Assembly (NCBI RefSeq): GCF_019793465.1
Contig: NZ_JAILYJ010000002.1
Coordinates: 518,814-582,813 of the forward strand
Direction of reading: 5' to 3'
From: Rhizobium croatiense
GTDB taxonomy: Bacteria > Pseudomonadota > Alphaproteobacteria > Rhizobiales > Rhizobiaceae
Length of the DNA: 64,000 nt
Position 1 is the stretch's first letter; each line of letters begins with the position of its first letter. A model generated the notes under the pieces. It made no database searches. It was not told the DNA's origin and was given only the letters and a program-made list of their open reading frames with translations. The position numbers and the translations under genes are program-made. This document shows, piece by piece, positions 15,658 to 23,479 of this stretch.

Positions 15658-16137
15658 ATGAAAGCGCAAACGGCAAAGACGATGGAGATACCGGAGGAGG
15701 AGAAGCGGCTGGAAAAGCAGCTGTGCTTCGCGGTCTACGCGACGGCGCACGCATTCACCCGCGCCTACAAGCCGATCCTCGACAGGGTCGGCCTCACCTA
15801 TCCGCAATATCTGGTGATGCTGGTACTGTGGGAGCGCAGCGAACTGCCGGTGAAGACGATCGGCGAGCAGCTGGATCTCGATTCCGGGACGCTGTCGCCA
15901 TTGTTGAAGCGACTGGAACAGGGCGGGCTGATCAAGCGCATCCGCGACCTGCGCGACGAGCGCCAGGTGATCGTGTCGCTGACCCCGAAGGGCCAGGCGA
16001 TGAAGGCCGAGGTCGATACGATCATGACGGCGATCGGACAAGCCGCCGGCTGCACGCTGGAGGAACTGGGTGAGATGCGCGACATGCTGCATCGGCTGCG
16101 GGCCAATCTCGGCCGGGCCGGCCTCGCCGGGGGCTGA
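15658..16137 (+). CDS. ohrR: organic peroxide-sensing MarR-family repressor
   Basis: 159 residues with the OhrR N-terminal redox cysteine in KQLCFAVYATAHAF (about residue 22), the winged helix (LTYPQYLVMLVLWE, LDLDSGTLSPLLKRLEQGGLI) and wing RDERQVIVSLT. Peroxide oxidises the Cys and releases DNA, inducing ohr. The start is uncertain: 15658 is taken, but 15649 and 15682 are possible. The gene begins right after a composite palindromic repeat, so that repeat lies in its 5' untranslated region. Confidence 0.92.
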   Translation: MKAQTAKTMEIPEEEKRLEKQLCFAVYATAHAFTRAYKPILDRVGLTYPQYLVMLVLWERSELPVKTIGEQLDLDSGTLSPLLKRLEQGGLIKRIRDLRDERQVIVSLTPKGQAMKAEVDTIMTAIGQAAGCTLEELGEMRDMLHRLRANLGRAGLAGG

Positions 16138-16167
16138 GCCCTCCTCCCGAACCTTCCGCGCCGAAGA

Positions 16168-16401
16168 TTACGACCGCGGCTGAGCGGGTTTGGCCGGCGA
16201 CCGGCGCTTCTTTGCCGGCGTCGCTTCCGCGCCGTTTTCGGCCGCCTGCTGCAGACGGAGCGCCCGCAGCTTTTCCGTCTTCTTGTCGCGGGCGGAGGCC
16301 TCGGCCGCGATAATGGCGCGTGCCGTGTGATCGGTGGCTTCCGCCTTGTCGCGGGGCGACAGCTTGGCGGGATTGAAGAATTCTCCCTTGGTGGCGGTCA
16401 T
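16168..16401 (-). CDS. small basic hypothetical protein
   Basis: 77 residues, very rich in Ala, Lys and Arg, with a C-terminal KKRRSPAKPAQPRS tail that looks nucleic-acid binding. Starts MTATKGEFFNPAKLSP; a strong AAAGGGG ribosome site lies 5 bases upstream of ATG 16401. No known domain recognised. It is convergent with ohrR and lies downstream of rpsU on the same strand. Confidence 0.65.
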   Translation of the reverse strand: MTATKGEFFNPAKLSPRDKAEATDHTARAIIAAEASARDKKTEKLRALRLQQAAENGAEATPAKKRRSPAKPAQPRS

Positions 16402-16507
16402 GTGCCCCTTTCCCAGGTAACGACAGTGTTTGAGCCGTGGCTCCGTAGCGCAAGAGCCGTGATTCCTTGGCCGGGCCGCAATCCACGGCCGGCCGGGATT
16501 CCACGTT

Positions 16508-16525
16508 GGCCGCGATGCCGCGGCC
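16508..16525. terminator. GC stem-loop downstream of rpsU
   Basis: GGCCGCG/CGCGGCC with loop ATGC, 6 bases past the rpsU stop on its strand. No T-run follows, so it may stabilise the 3' end rather than terminate. Confidence 0.35.
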
Positions 16526-16530
16526 GGGGA

Positions 16531-16767
16531 TTAGCGGGCGCGAAGAACCTTCTTCGGCGCCGGCAGCAGGCCTTCACGCTGCAGCTTCTTGCGGGCAAGC
16601 TTGCGCTGGCGGCGAATGGCTTCGGCTTTTTCGCGGGCGCGTTTCTCGGAGGGCTTCTCGAAGGCGCTGCGCGCTTTCATTTCCCGGAACAGACCTTCCC
16701 GCTGCATCTTTTTCTTGAGCACGCGCAGTGCCTGATCGACGTTGTTATCCCTGACGAGTACCTGCAA
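16531..16767 (-). CDS. rpsU: 30S ribosomal protein S21
   Basis: 78 residues: the S21 N-terminus is [21 protein letters not shown], followed by the Lys/Arg-rich body. S21 joins the small subunit and helps mRNA start-site recognition. The start is TTG at 16767, decided by homology (the protein should begin just before QVLVRDNN) and by AAAGGAT 7 bases upstream; a longer frame starting in a run of Arg codons is not credible. Rhizobia usually carry more than one rpsU. It lies 54 bases after the 94-residue gene on the same strand. Confidence 0.93.
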   Translation of the reverse strand: MQVLVRDNNVDQALRVLKKKMQREGLFREMKARSAFEKPSEKRAREKAEAIRRQRKLARKKLQREGLLPAPKKVLRAR

Positions 16768-16821
16768 GATGATATCCTTTCTTCGGCGGCGACGCCGCAC
16801 TGTCCATAATAAAACGCGGGG

Positions 16822-17106
16822 CTATTTCCCGATCCTGATGCTCGATAGTTTGAGCCAGGACCCGGCGCCGTCCGACTTGGCCACCGCCTCGGGGGACGCC
16901 TCGCATGGTGATTTCCCGGTATCGATGTCGGCCTCGGTGATGCGGCGTTCGAAATTCTCGGCGTCAAACCGGACGCGATATTGCACATGCCCGTGGTCGT
17001 TGGGCAGAATGCTGGCGATCCGGCATCGCTTCTCGGCTTTCGCGGTGCGCGTGAGGCCGGATTTCAGCACGATCGTGTCGCCGACTTTGTAGTTTGGCCT
17101 GCCCAT
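16822..17106 (-). CDS. hypothetical protein between cspA and rpsU
   Basis: 94 residues, MGRPNYKVGDTIVLKSG at the start. The first half reads as a small beta barrel (VGDTIVLKSGLTRT, YRVRFDAENFERRI) similar in feel to KOW/SH3-like folds; the C-terminal part is Ala/Ser-rich. ATG 17106 follows AGGGAC. No confirmed family. Its position between a cold-shock gene and rpsU suggests a role in translation or RNA stress, as inference only. Confidence 0.65.
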   Translation of the reverse strand: MGRPNYKVGDTIVLKSGLTRTAKAEKRCRIASILPNDHGHVQYRVRFDAENFERRITEADIDTGKSPCEASPEAVAKSDGAGSWLKLSSIRIGK

Positions 17107-17287
17107 TGCAGTGTCCCTCAACTCTTCGGCTGTTCAATTGGTCGATCAAAGGCCGCGATCAAAGCAAAAAGGCCGGGCGCGGACCCGACCTCTTCCCGTC
17201 ACTCAGCCCTTCCGCTGCCAGTCTGGTAAGCTCGCTGCCAGTACATCCGTGGTCAGCTCGCTGTCACATCCGTGGCCAGCCAAAGTG

Positions 17288-17332
17288 CTACAGCGTCCTT
17301 TGCCCGTCTTAAAAAGACGCGCGGCGCTGTAG
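17288..17332. repeat. Palindromic element, family F
   Basis: Outer arms CTACAGCG/CGCTGTAG and inner arms CGTCTT/AAGACG with an AAA loop. Directly past the cspA stop, so it may also serve as its 3' hairpin. This pattern is frequent between genes in Rhizobium. The adjacent stretch 17229-17280 contains a short imperfect direct repeat (AGCTCGCTG...CATCCGTGG twice). Confidence 0.7.
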
Positions 17333-17345
17333 GGCGAATGACAAA

Positions 17346-17555
17346 TCATGCGGCCTGAAGGTTGTCGGCCGCGTTCTTGCCCGAGCGCTTGTCGCGGACG
17401 AGGTCGTAACGGACCTTCTGACCTTCGGTGAGTTCGCGCATGCCGGCGCGTTCGACTGCCGAAATGTGGACGAAAACGTCCGTGGAACCATCATCGGGCT
17501 GGATGAAGCCGAAACCCTTGGTACCATTGAACCACTTGACGACGCCTGAATTCAT
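17346..17555 (-). CDS. cspA: cold-shock domain protein (CspA family)
   Basis: 69 residues, a single cold-shock OB fold. RNP1 is KGFGFIQ and RNP2 is VFVHIS; starts [16 protein letters not shown]. Binds single-stranded RNA/DNA and acts as an RNA chaperone. The C-terminus [13 protein letters not shown] is typical of alphaproteobacterial members. ATG 17555 is preceded by AAAGGAGATCGTT. The 246 bases upstream hold no other gene and probably include a long leader, common for cold-shock mRNAs. Confidence 0.93.
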   Translation of the reverse strand: MNSGVVKWFNGTKGFGFIQPDDGSTDVFVHISAVERAGMRELTEGQKVRYDLVRDKRSGKNAADNLQAA

Positions 17556-17801
17556 AACGATCTCCTTTCAACCGTTTGTGTGCGCCCGGGAAGGATGTCC
17601 GCGGGCAATATCGATGTTGAGACGAGATCTGACGAAGCGCTCTTGGCGCATGGGCAAAGGTCACAAGCAAAATTCGATAGGCACCATGTAGGCCTTTTGT
17701 CGAATTAAGCAATGCTAAATCAGAAATAAAACTTTTCCGAGCGGGGAATTGCCAGGCGAAAGAGAGGCAGAGGCGGCCGGCCGGCGGCCGCCCCGGCGGC
17801 A

Positions 17802-18536
17802 TCATTGCCAGACGACAATCGGCGCCTTCGTCGGAACGCGGTCATAGAGATCGATGATATCCTGGTTCAGCAGCCGGACACAGCCCGAGGAGACGGCCTT
17901 GCCGATCGAGCGCCAGTCGGGATTGCCGTGCAGGCGGTAGAGCGTGTCCTCGCCGTTCGAGAAGATATAGAGCGCGCGGGCACCGAGCGGGTTCTTCAGG
18001 CCGGGCTCCATGCCGCCATTCTCGATCGAATATTTGACGAGTTCCGGCTGGCGGGCGACCATTTCGTTCGGCGGCTTCCAGCGCGGCCATTTCTGACGCC
18101 ATTGAATGACGCCCGATCCCTGCCAGGCAAATCCTTCGCGGCCGATGCCGACGCCGTAACGCATCGCCATGCCATCGGCCTGGACGAGATAGAGGAAGCG
18201 AGACGGCGTATCGACGACGATGGTGCCGGGCGGCTGGCCGGTGGGATCGACGACGCGCTGGCGATAGTAGCGCGGATCGATCTCCTCATAGGGAACGGCG
18301 GGAATGAGGAAACCGCCGTCCTCGACCGGGCCGTACATGACGGCAAGTTCGGGCCCGCTCGGAACGCTCGACGCTCCCGGCGACCGGAATAGGCGCATGG
18401 GCGAACGGTAGATGATCGAGGTGCCGCCCGATGTCACGGTGTTGGCGGAGGAGGCGCAACCGGTGAGCGCAGAGGCTGCGGTCAAAGCCGAAAGGGAAAG
18501 AAAGCTACGGCGGGAAAGATGTCTATCGGAACTCAT
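17802..18536 (-). CDS. L,D-transpeptidase lipoprotein (YkuD domain), first of two
   Basis: 244 residues. The N-terminus has a twin-arginine-like RRSFLSLSALTAASAL followed by a lipobox LTGC, so it is an exported lipoprotein. The YkuD domain spans about 95-243; catalytic features are HGNPDWRSIGKAVSSGC with the nucleophile Cys and VRL after it. These enzymes form 3-3 cross-links in peptidoglycan or attach outer-membrane proteins to it. The next gene upstream encodes a clear paralogue (same segments KWPRW, NPLGARA, SSGCVR), so they arose by tandem duplication. Confidence 0.9.
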   Translation of the reverse strand: MSSDRHLSRRSFLSLSALTAASALTGCASSANTVTSGGTSIIYRSPMRLFRSPGASSVPSGPELAVMYGPVEDGGFLIPAVPYEEIDPRYYRQRVVDPTGQPPGTIVVDTPSRFLYLVQADGMAMRYGVGIGREGFAWQGSGVIQWRQKWPRWKPPNEMVARQPELVKYSIENGGMEPGLKNPLGARALYIFSNGEDTLYRLHGNPDWRSIGKAVSSGCVRLLNQDIIDLYDRVPTKAPIVVWQ

Positions 18537-18677
18537 GACGCGGGACTGATTTCCTTTTGATGCGGGAATCCTGGGATAACGACATAAGGAAATCTATCGG
18601 CTTGCGCCAAATAAACCATAGCTTCACGCAGACGTGTTCCTGATGGAGCCGACGATATGGGCAGCGCTGTTGCAGCG

Positions 18678-19484
18678 CTACATCACAACGATCTCGGCCT
18701 TGGCGGGAAGGCGATCATAGAGATCGACGACGTCCTGGTTCAGCATGCGCACGCAGCCGGACGATGTGGCCTTGCCGATCGACTGCCAGTCGGGCGTACC
18801 GTGGATGCGATAGAGCGTATCCTGCCCGTCCTTGAAGATGTACATGGCGCGCGCACCGAGCGGGTTCTGGAGCCCCGGATTCATGCCGCCGTTTTCGGCG
18901 GAAAAAGCGCGAACATCGGGCTGGCGCGAGACCATTTCGGCCGGCGGCGTCCAGCGCGGCCATTTCTGCTTCCACTGGACGACGCCGCGGCCCGACCAGG
19001 CGTAACCGTCGCGGCCGAGGCCGACGCCATAGCGCATCGCCTTGCCGCCCGCCTCGACGAAATAAAGGAAGCGCGCCTTGGTATCGACGACGACGGTGCC
19101 GGGACGCTCGGTCGTCTGGTAATCGACCTCCTGGCGCAAGAATTGCGGCTGTACGCGGCTGACCGGGATCGACGGCAGGGTGAAATCCTCGTCGCGCAGC
19201 TCGCCATACATTGCCGCATGCACCGGATTGGTCACCGGCAGGCCATAGGTCTGGTGGAACTGGGTCTTGTAAAGCTCGCGCGTCTGCGGCACCGGCTGAT
19301 CGGGGATCGGCCGCACCCGGCGCGGATCAACGCCGGGCGGCTGATAGAAGACCGGCGAGGTTTCCTGGACGAAGCGGGCGGGCGAATCGGCGGCGACATC
19401 GGGAATGAGGATGTTGCAGCCGCTGAGCGAGGCAGCGATCATCACGAGCCCGGCAATCGGGAAGACCCGGCGCAGAAAATTCAT
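18678..19484 (-). CDS. L,D-transpeptidase lipoprotein (YkuD domain), second of two
   Basis: 268 residues. Signal MNFLRRVFPIAGLVMIAASL and lipobox LSGC give a lipoprotein anchored by Cys23. The YkuD domain covers about 115-267 with HGTPDWQSIGKATSSGC and VRMLNQDVVDLYDRLP. The long N-terminal linker (about 30-110) is Pro-rich. ATG 19484 follows AAGGGTGG. It reads toward its paralogue with a 141-base gap, so they could be separately controlled. Confidence 0.9.
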   Translation of the reverse strand: MNFLRRVFPIAGLVMIAASLSGCNILIPDVAADSPARFVQETSPVFYQPPGVDPRRVRPIPDQPVPQTRELYKTQFHQTYGLPVTNPVHAAMYGELRDEDFTLPSIPVSRVQPQFLRQEVDYQTTERPGTVVVDTKARFLYFVEAGGKAMRYGVGLGRDGYAWSGRGVVQWKQKWPRWTPPAEMVSRQPDVRAFSAENGGMNPGLQNPLGARAMYIFKDGQDTLYRIHGTPDWQSIGKATSSGCVRMLNQDVVDLYDRLPAKAEIVVM

Positions 19485-19586
19485 CGAACCACCCTTATCA
19501 ACGATCGGCGAGACAGCGATATCTGCCGCGACGATGGCATGCGCGGCTGGCGCGAGGCTGGTGTGGGCGCGGGAAAAGCCGCGAGA

Positions 19587-20285
19587 TTAAAACGACCAGA
19601 GCCGCTGCGCTTCGCCGCGAAGGGCGGTGATCGCCTGTACCGCAAGATCGCCGTCCATCTGCAGAACGCTTGCGGCATGTTTCAATTCCGTCTCGTCCTC
19701 AAGCCTGGTGAGAACCCAGCCGATCTTGCGTTCAATGTCCTGGCCATAAGCTTCCGTCGCCTTCCGAACGGCAATAGCGGGAATCTCCCCATAGCGGGCG
19801 AGAAGCATGCCGAGATCGATAGCATCGCGATAGGCCACAGACCTGTCCTGACAGCGGTCAGCATTGGCGAGCAGTTTTTCGGCGAACGTGTCGGGCAGCG
19901 ACAGCGTTGGAACGTTCAGTCGCGAATCGAAAGTACCTTCAAGGGCGATCCGCGCCTCGCGCACGATTTCGAAGCGAATAGGCTGGCCTTCGAGGGTAAG
20001 GACCGTACGCAGCCCGTATTGGTCTGTCCTGAAGTCCCTGAGCGTTGTGACCGGCGCCCCAAAAAAAGCCCCTACTCCGCTTTCGACCGCCGCCATACGC
20101 AAGACGCGATATCCCTCGCCATCCGCGCAGAGAAAATCGACATCGAGCGACAACCGATATTCATCGAGATGCATGACAATGGCTGTTCCGCCGGCAAACC
20201 AACACTTGTTGGCCAACAAAAAATCAGCCTCCACCAGCCGAAGGGCCGCAGCGATGGTGCGATGTTCCGGACGTCTGAATTCCAT
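19587..20285 (-). CDS. AbiEii-like nucleotidyltransferase
   Basis: 232 residues. The motif GGTAIVMHLDEYRLSLDVDFL (about residues 32-52) is the nucleotidyltransferase signature of AbiEii/MenT-type toxins (GGTA...R.S.D.D). MenT-type toxins transfer nucleotides to tRNA; AbiE systems abort phage infection. The ATG at 20285 is preferred over a GTG at 20294 because GGGTGG lies 5 bases before it. A 74-residue gene precedes it by 54 bases and is a candidate antitoxin, though it does not look like the usual winged-helix AbiEi. Confidence 0.75.
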   Translation of the reverse strand: MEFRRPEHRTIAAALRLVEADFLLANKCWFAGGTAIVMHLDEYRLSLDVDFLCADGEGYRVLRMAAVESGVGAFFGAPVTTLRDFRTDQYGLRTVLTLEGQPIRFEIVREARIALEGTFDSRLNVPTLSLPDTFAEKLLANADRCQDRSVAYRDAIDLGMLLARYGEIPAIAVRKATEAYGQDIERKIGWVLTRLEDETELKHAASVLQMDGDLAVQAITALRGEAQRLWSF

Positions 20286-20339
20286 GATGACCACCCAATT
20301 TCCGTCCAGCCTAAAGGTGAAGGATAAAAAAACGGAAAA

Positions 20340-20564
20340 TCAGGAGACGAGCAGGACGCCGTTGCCGTATGTCGCTGTGAGATCGCGGATCAGCTGCTTC
20401 TCCCGTTCGGTCAACCTGCCGGTATCGATGAAACGCCAATTCCGCTCATAAAGCGCGAAGGCCTCGTTGGCAGGCATGGCGCGCGCGGGATCGCGATTCC
20501 AAGCGAGCGATCTCAGTTCGGGGAAGTCGTTCGGCACGATCATGGTTTCTGCATCCGTCGTCAT
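20340..20564 (-). CDS. small protein paired with the AbiEii-like nucleotidyltransferase
   Basis: 74 residues, starts MTTDAETMIVPNDFPELRSL. It contains a helical, Arg/Glu-rich segment (NEAFALYERNWRFIDTGRLTEREKQLIRDL) and ends YGNGVLLVS. No helix-turn-helix is visible. The same orientation and 54-base spacing suggest one transcript with the nucleotidyltransferase. The frame is open upstream into the hydrolase gene, but MTTDAE is the first sensible start after it. An antitoxin role is inference from position. Confidence 0.65.
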   Translation of the reverse strand: MTTDAETMIVPNDFPELRSLAWNRDPARAMPANEAFALYERNWRFIDTGRLTEREKQLIRDLTATYGNGVLLVS

Positions 20565-20611
20565 TCTAGCAATATAGGGCCGATTGCCCTCCATTTGAAG
20601 CGGCGGCGAAA

Positions 20612-21535
20612 TCAGGCCGCCACCCCGTGGAAGAAGCGGATGCTCTGTTCGATCTCGACCGGTAGCGCGGAGGTGTGGTTGCCGGCGACGGTGTCGGTTT
20701 CGATATGGGTGCCGGCGGCGCGGGCACGGCGGGCGAGCAGGTCGGCGCGGTCGTTGAAATGCGCCTCTTCCGTGCCGTGAACCACTCGGATGGGGCATTT
20801 GAAGCTGTGGGCGTAACAGAGCGCCGAACGCACCTCGAATTCATGCGCATTGCTGTCGTCGAAGCGAATGTCCTGAGGATAGCGGCTGAAGAAGCGGAAG
20901 GCGTTCGGATTGCCGGAAATCGGCGCGGCGGCGCGGAATTTATGGGTGCTCATCGCCGTCAGCATGGTCAAAGTGCCGCCGATACTATGGCCGGCGATGA
21001 ACAGGCGCTGGGGATCGACGCCCGGCAGATGCGCCAGGCGCTCGGTGGCGGCGAGAACGTCATCGACCTCGTCGTAAAAGCCGGAGAAATTGCCCCTCTG
21101 GCCGTTTTCGCCGCGCAGCGACGGCATCATCACGACATAGCCGGCATCCATATAGGGCTTCATCAGCTGCCAATGGCCGATGCCGATGGCATTGCCGCCA
21201 TGCAGGAAGAGCACGGCGGGCTTCGCCGCGCGCTCGCGCTTGTATTTCGACACCCAGGCGACCAGCTCCAGCTCGCCGCCATAGCCGGAGCGGTAGAAGA
21301 TCTTCTCGGCATCGGCAGGCGCGGTCAGCGGTTCGTATTTATCGGGCGCCGGGCCCTTCTGCAGGAGCTTCGTACGAAAGTGGCGGCGAACCTCGGCGTA
21401 GTCGTGCCTGGCAAGGCGTGGTTCATCCGGGACATCGAAAGCGGCCGCCACGCGCGGCAGGATGATCGCGCCGGCAAGACCCGCCAGCACGGCACGGCGT
21501 TGCCGGAAAAAGGAATTTTGTTCATGCGAGCTCAT
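20612..21535 (-). CDS. exported alpha/beta hydrolase (dienelactone hydrolase/prolyl oligopeptidase-like)
   Basis: 307 residues. An N-terminal RRAVLAGLAGAIILPRVAAA is a likely Tat signal. The nucleophile elbow is GHSIGG (about residue 195), the oxyanion region is FLHGGNAIG, and HGTEE plus the later GNH supply Asp/His candidates. Predicted to act in the periplasm on an ester or peptide; the substrate is not evident. It lies 47 bases upstream of the small gene paired with the nucleotidyltransferase, in the same direction. Confidence 0.83.
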   Translation of the reverse strand: MSSHEQNSFFRQRRAVLAGLAGAIILPRVAAAFDVPDEPRLARHDYAEVRRHFRTKLLQKGPAPDKYEPLTAPADAEKIFYRSGYGGELELVAWVSKYKRERAAKPAVLFLHGGNAIGIGHWQLMKPYMDAGYVVMMPSLRGENGQRGNFSGFYDEVDDVLAATERLAHLPGVDPQRLFIAGHSIGGTLTMLTAMSTHKFRAAAPISGNPNAFRFFSRYPQDIRFDDSNAHEFEVRSALCYAHSFKCPIRVVHGTEEAHFNDRADLLARRARAAGTHIETDTVAGNHTSALPVEIEQSIRFFHGVAA

Positions 21536-21652
21536 GACGCAGCACCCAAATCATTTCCCCGGCCCGCAAGATTTGCACCGGAAAACGCGCTGGCGCCAAT
21601 ACACATCCTGTTGAAAATATCGCCCTGCGTCATTGTTGCGCAGGCCAACCGC

Positions 21653-23278
21653 TCACCCGGGCTTGGCCTCGATCATGGCGATCAGCGTGCGCAGCCGGTC
21701 GGCCTCGTAGGGAGGCTTGTCGGGGCGAAGGCGGGCGATGCGGGGAAAGCGCATCGCCACCCCTGATTTGTGCCGCGTCGAGCGATTGATGCCCTCGAAG
21801 GCCACCTCGACGACGAAGCCGAAATCCCTGTCGGCGCGCACGGCCCGCACCGGCCCGAAGCGCTCGGTGGTGTTGTTGCGCACGAACTTGTCGAGCAGCT
21901 CGAGCTCGGCATCGGTGAAACCGAAATAGGCCTTGCCGACCGGCACCAGCTGTTCGCCGTCCTCGTCGTCGGCCCAGACGCCGAAGGTGAAATCGGAATA
22001 GTAGCTCGAGCGCTTGCCGTGGCCGCGCTGGGCGTACATCAGCACCGCATCGACGTTATAAGGATTGCGCTTCCACTTGAACCAGGGGCCTTTCATGCGA
22101 CCGGCCTGGTAGATGCTGTCGCGCCGCTTGATCATCACCCCCTCGATAACCGGATCGGGCGGCGCGGCGCGCAAAGCGTCGAGCTCCTCCCAGGACGAGA
22201 AAGGCACGAGCGGCGAGAGATCGAAACGGTCATGGGGGGCGCGGTCGATGACCCCGGCCAGATGCTCGCGGCGATCGACATAGGCGCGGCCGCGAATATC
22301 CTCCTCGCCGTCAAACAGCAGGTCATAGGCGCGGATGAAGGCGGGGTAGTCATCGAGCATCCTCGCCGTCACCGTCTTGCGGTTGAGCCGCTGCTGCAGG
22401 TCGGAGAAGGTGCGCGTCGGGCTGTTGGAGCGGGCGGTGCCGCCGACCAAGAGCTCGCCGTCGACGACCCCGGAAAAATTGATCGCATCGAGAATATCGG
22501 GAAAGGCGCCGGAAATATCGTCGCCGGAGCGGGAATAGATCTTGCGCCGATCGCCGGAGCGGGAAAGCTGGACGCGGATGCCGTCCCATTTCCATTCGGC
22601 GGCATAGTCGGCCGCGGCGAGAGCGGTAAGGTCGCCCTCCTCCACCGCATTGGCGAGCATGACGGAATGGAAGATCGCCGGTGTCGCCAGCGCCGGTTTC
22701 TCGCCGCCGCCCGCCAGCCATTGAAACAACGTCTCGTAAGGCGGCTGCAGCCCGTGCCAGAGGGTTTCGATCTCGGTGACGTCCTTGCCGCCGAGATCGG
22801 CCAGCGCCTGCTTGGCAAGACGGGCGGAGACGCCGATGCGCATGGCGCCGGTCGCAAGCTTGATGAAGGCGAAGCGGCCGGAGGAATCCAGCCGGTCGAG
22901 CAGGTCGCGGACATAGCCGCGCACTTCGGTGCGGCCGAGCCCGTTCATGCGGGTGACGACCTCGCCGAGGCGCGGCTGGGAAAGGGCGGAGCGGTCGATA
23001 TCCCGCTCATTGTCCCAGACCAGCGAGATGGTTTCGGCGAGATCGCCGACATAATCGTAGGAATAACGGAATAGCACCTCGTCCATGCGCTCCAGCACCA
23101 GTTCACGCAGCATGGCCGGCTTGACATTGCGCACCTCCAGCGTGCCGGCGATGGCAGCAAGCCCATAGCCGCGGTCGGGATCGGGCGTATCGCGGAAATA
23201 ATCGGTCAGCAGCTTCAGCTTGCCGTTGCGGCTGGGGGTGAGCACGAGGCGGTCGAGGAGGTCGGCGAAGGCTTTCAT
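21653..23278 (-). CDS. ATP-dependent DNA ligase (ligase-associated damage-response type)
   Basis: 541 residues. The adenylation lysine lies in EWKWDGIRVQL (about residue 210), with downstream motifs DGELLVG, EGVMIKR, and KWKRNPYNVDAVL. The N-terminal 200 residues are the DNA-binding domain of the LigB/archaeal type. This ligase is normally encoded with an Lhr-type helicase, an MBL exonuclease and the PdeM endonuclease; only the exonuclease is nearby. ATG 23278 matches the family start MKAFADLLDRL. A family A palindrome sits just upstream of this start. Confidence 0.92.
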   Translation of the reverse strand: MKAFADLLDRLVLTPSRNGKLKLLTDYFRDTPDPDRGYGLAAIAGTLEVRNVKPAMLRELVLERMDEVLFRYSYDYVGDLAETISLVWDNERDIDRSALSQPRLGEVVTRMNGLGRTEVRGYVRDLLDRLDSSGRFAFIKLATGAMRIGVSARLAKQALADLGGKDVTEIETLWHGLQPPYETLFQWLAGGGEKPALATPAIFHSVMLANAVEEGDLTALAAADYAAEWKWDGIRVQLSRSGDRRKIYSRSGDDISGAFPDILDAINFSGVVDGELLVGGTARSNSPTRTFSDLQQRLNRKTVTARMLDDYPAFIRAYDLLFDGEEDIRGRAYVDRREHLAGVIDRAPHDRFDLSPLVPFSSWEELDALRAAPPDPVIEGVMIKRRDSIYQAGRMKGPWFKWKRNPYNVDAVLMYAQRGHGKRSSYYSDFTFGVWADDEDGEQLVPVGKAYFGFTDAELELLDKFVRNNTTERFGPVRAVRADRDFGFVVEVAFEGINRSTRHKSGVAMRFPRIARLRPDKPPYEADRLRTLIAMIEAKPG

Positions 23279-23300
23279 GTCGGCCTCCGGGCTTGGCAAA

Positions 23301-23459
23301 AAGCCCCCTCCCCAACCCCTCCCCACAAGGGGGAGGGACTAATCCGCGGCACTGCCCTGCCCTTTTTCAACCTCAGCGTTCCCGGCGGTGATTTTGCGGC
23401 AGGACGGCGCGACACGTTAAGCCCCTCCCCCTTGTGGGGAGGGGTTGGGGAGGGGTTTT
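23301..23459. repeat. Palindromic element, family A copy 2
   Basis: C-rich left end (CCCCTCCCCAACCCCTCCCC) and G-rich right end as inverted repeats, with nested CCACAAGGGGGAGGG and CCCCTTGTGGGG hairpins. It fills the gap between the exonuclease and ligase genes, which run in the same direction. Confidence 0.85.
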
Positions 23460-23479
23460 GATCCCGCACGCAGCTCATC

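Noticed and set aside
18614..18640. Possible second EcfG-type promoter upstream of the first L,D-transpeptidase
   Set aside because: Spacing between the boxes is 18, outside the 16-17 range.
18657..20327. Long plus-strand frame across the second L,D-transpeptidase and nucleotidyltransferase genes
   Set aside because: Antisense to two well-supported proteins.
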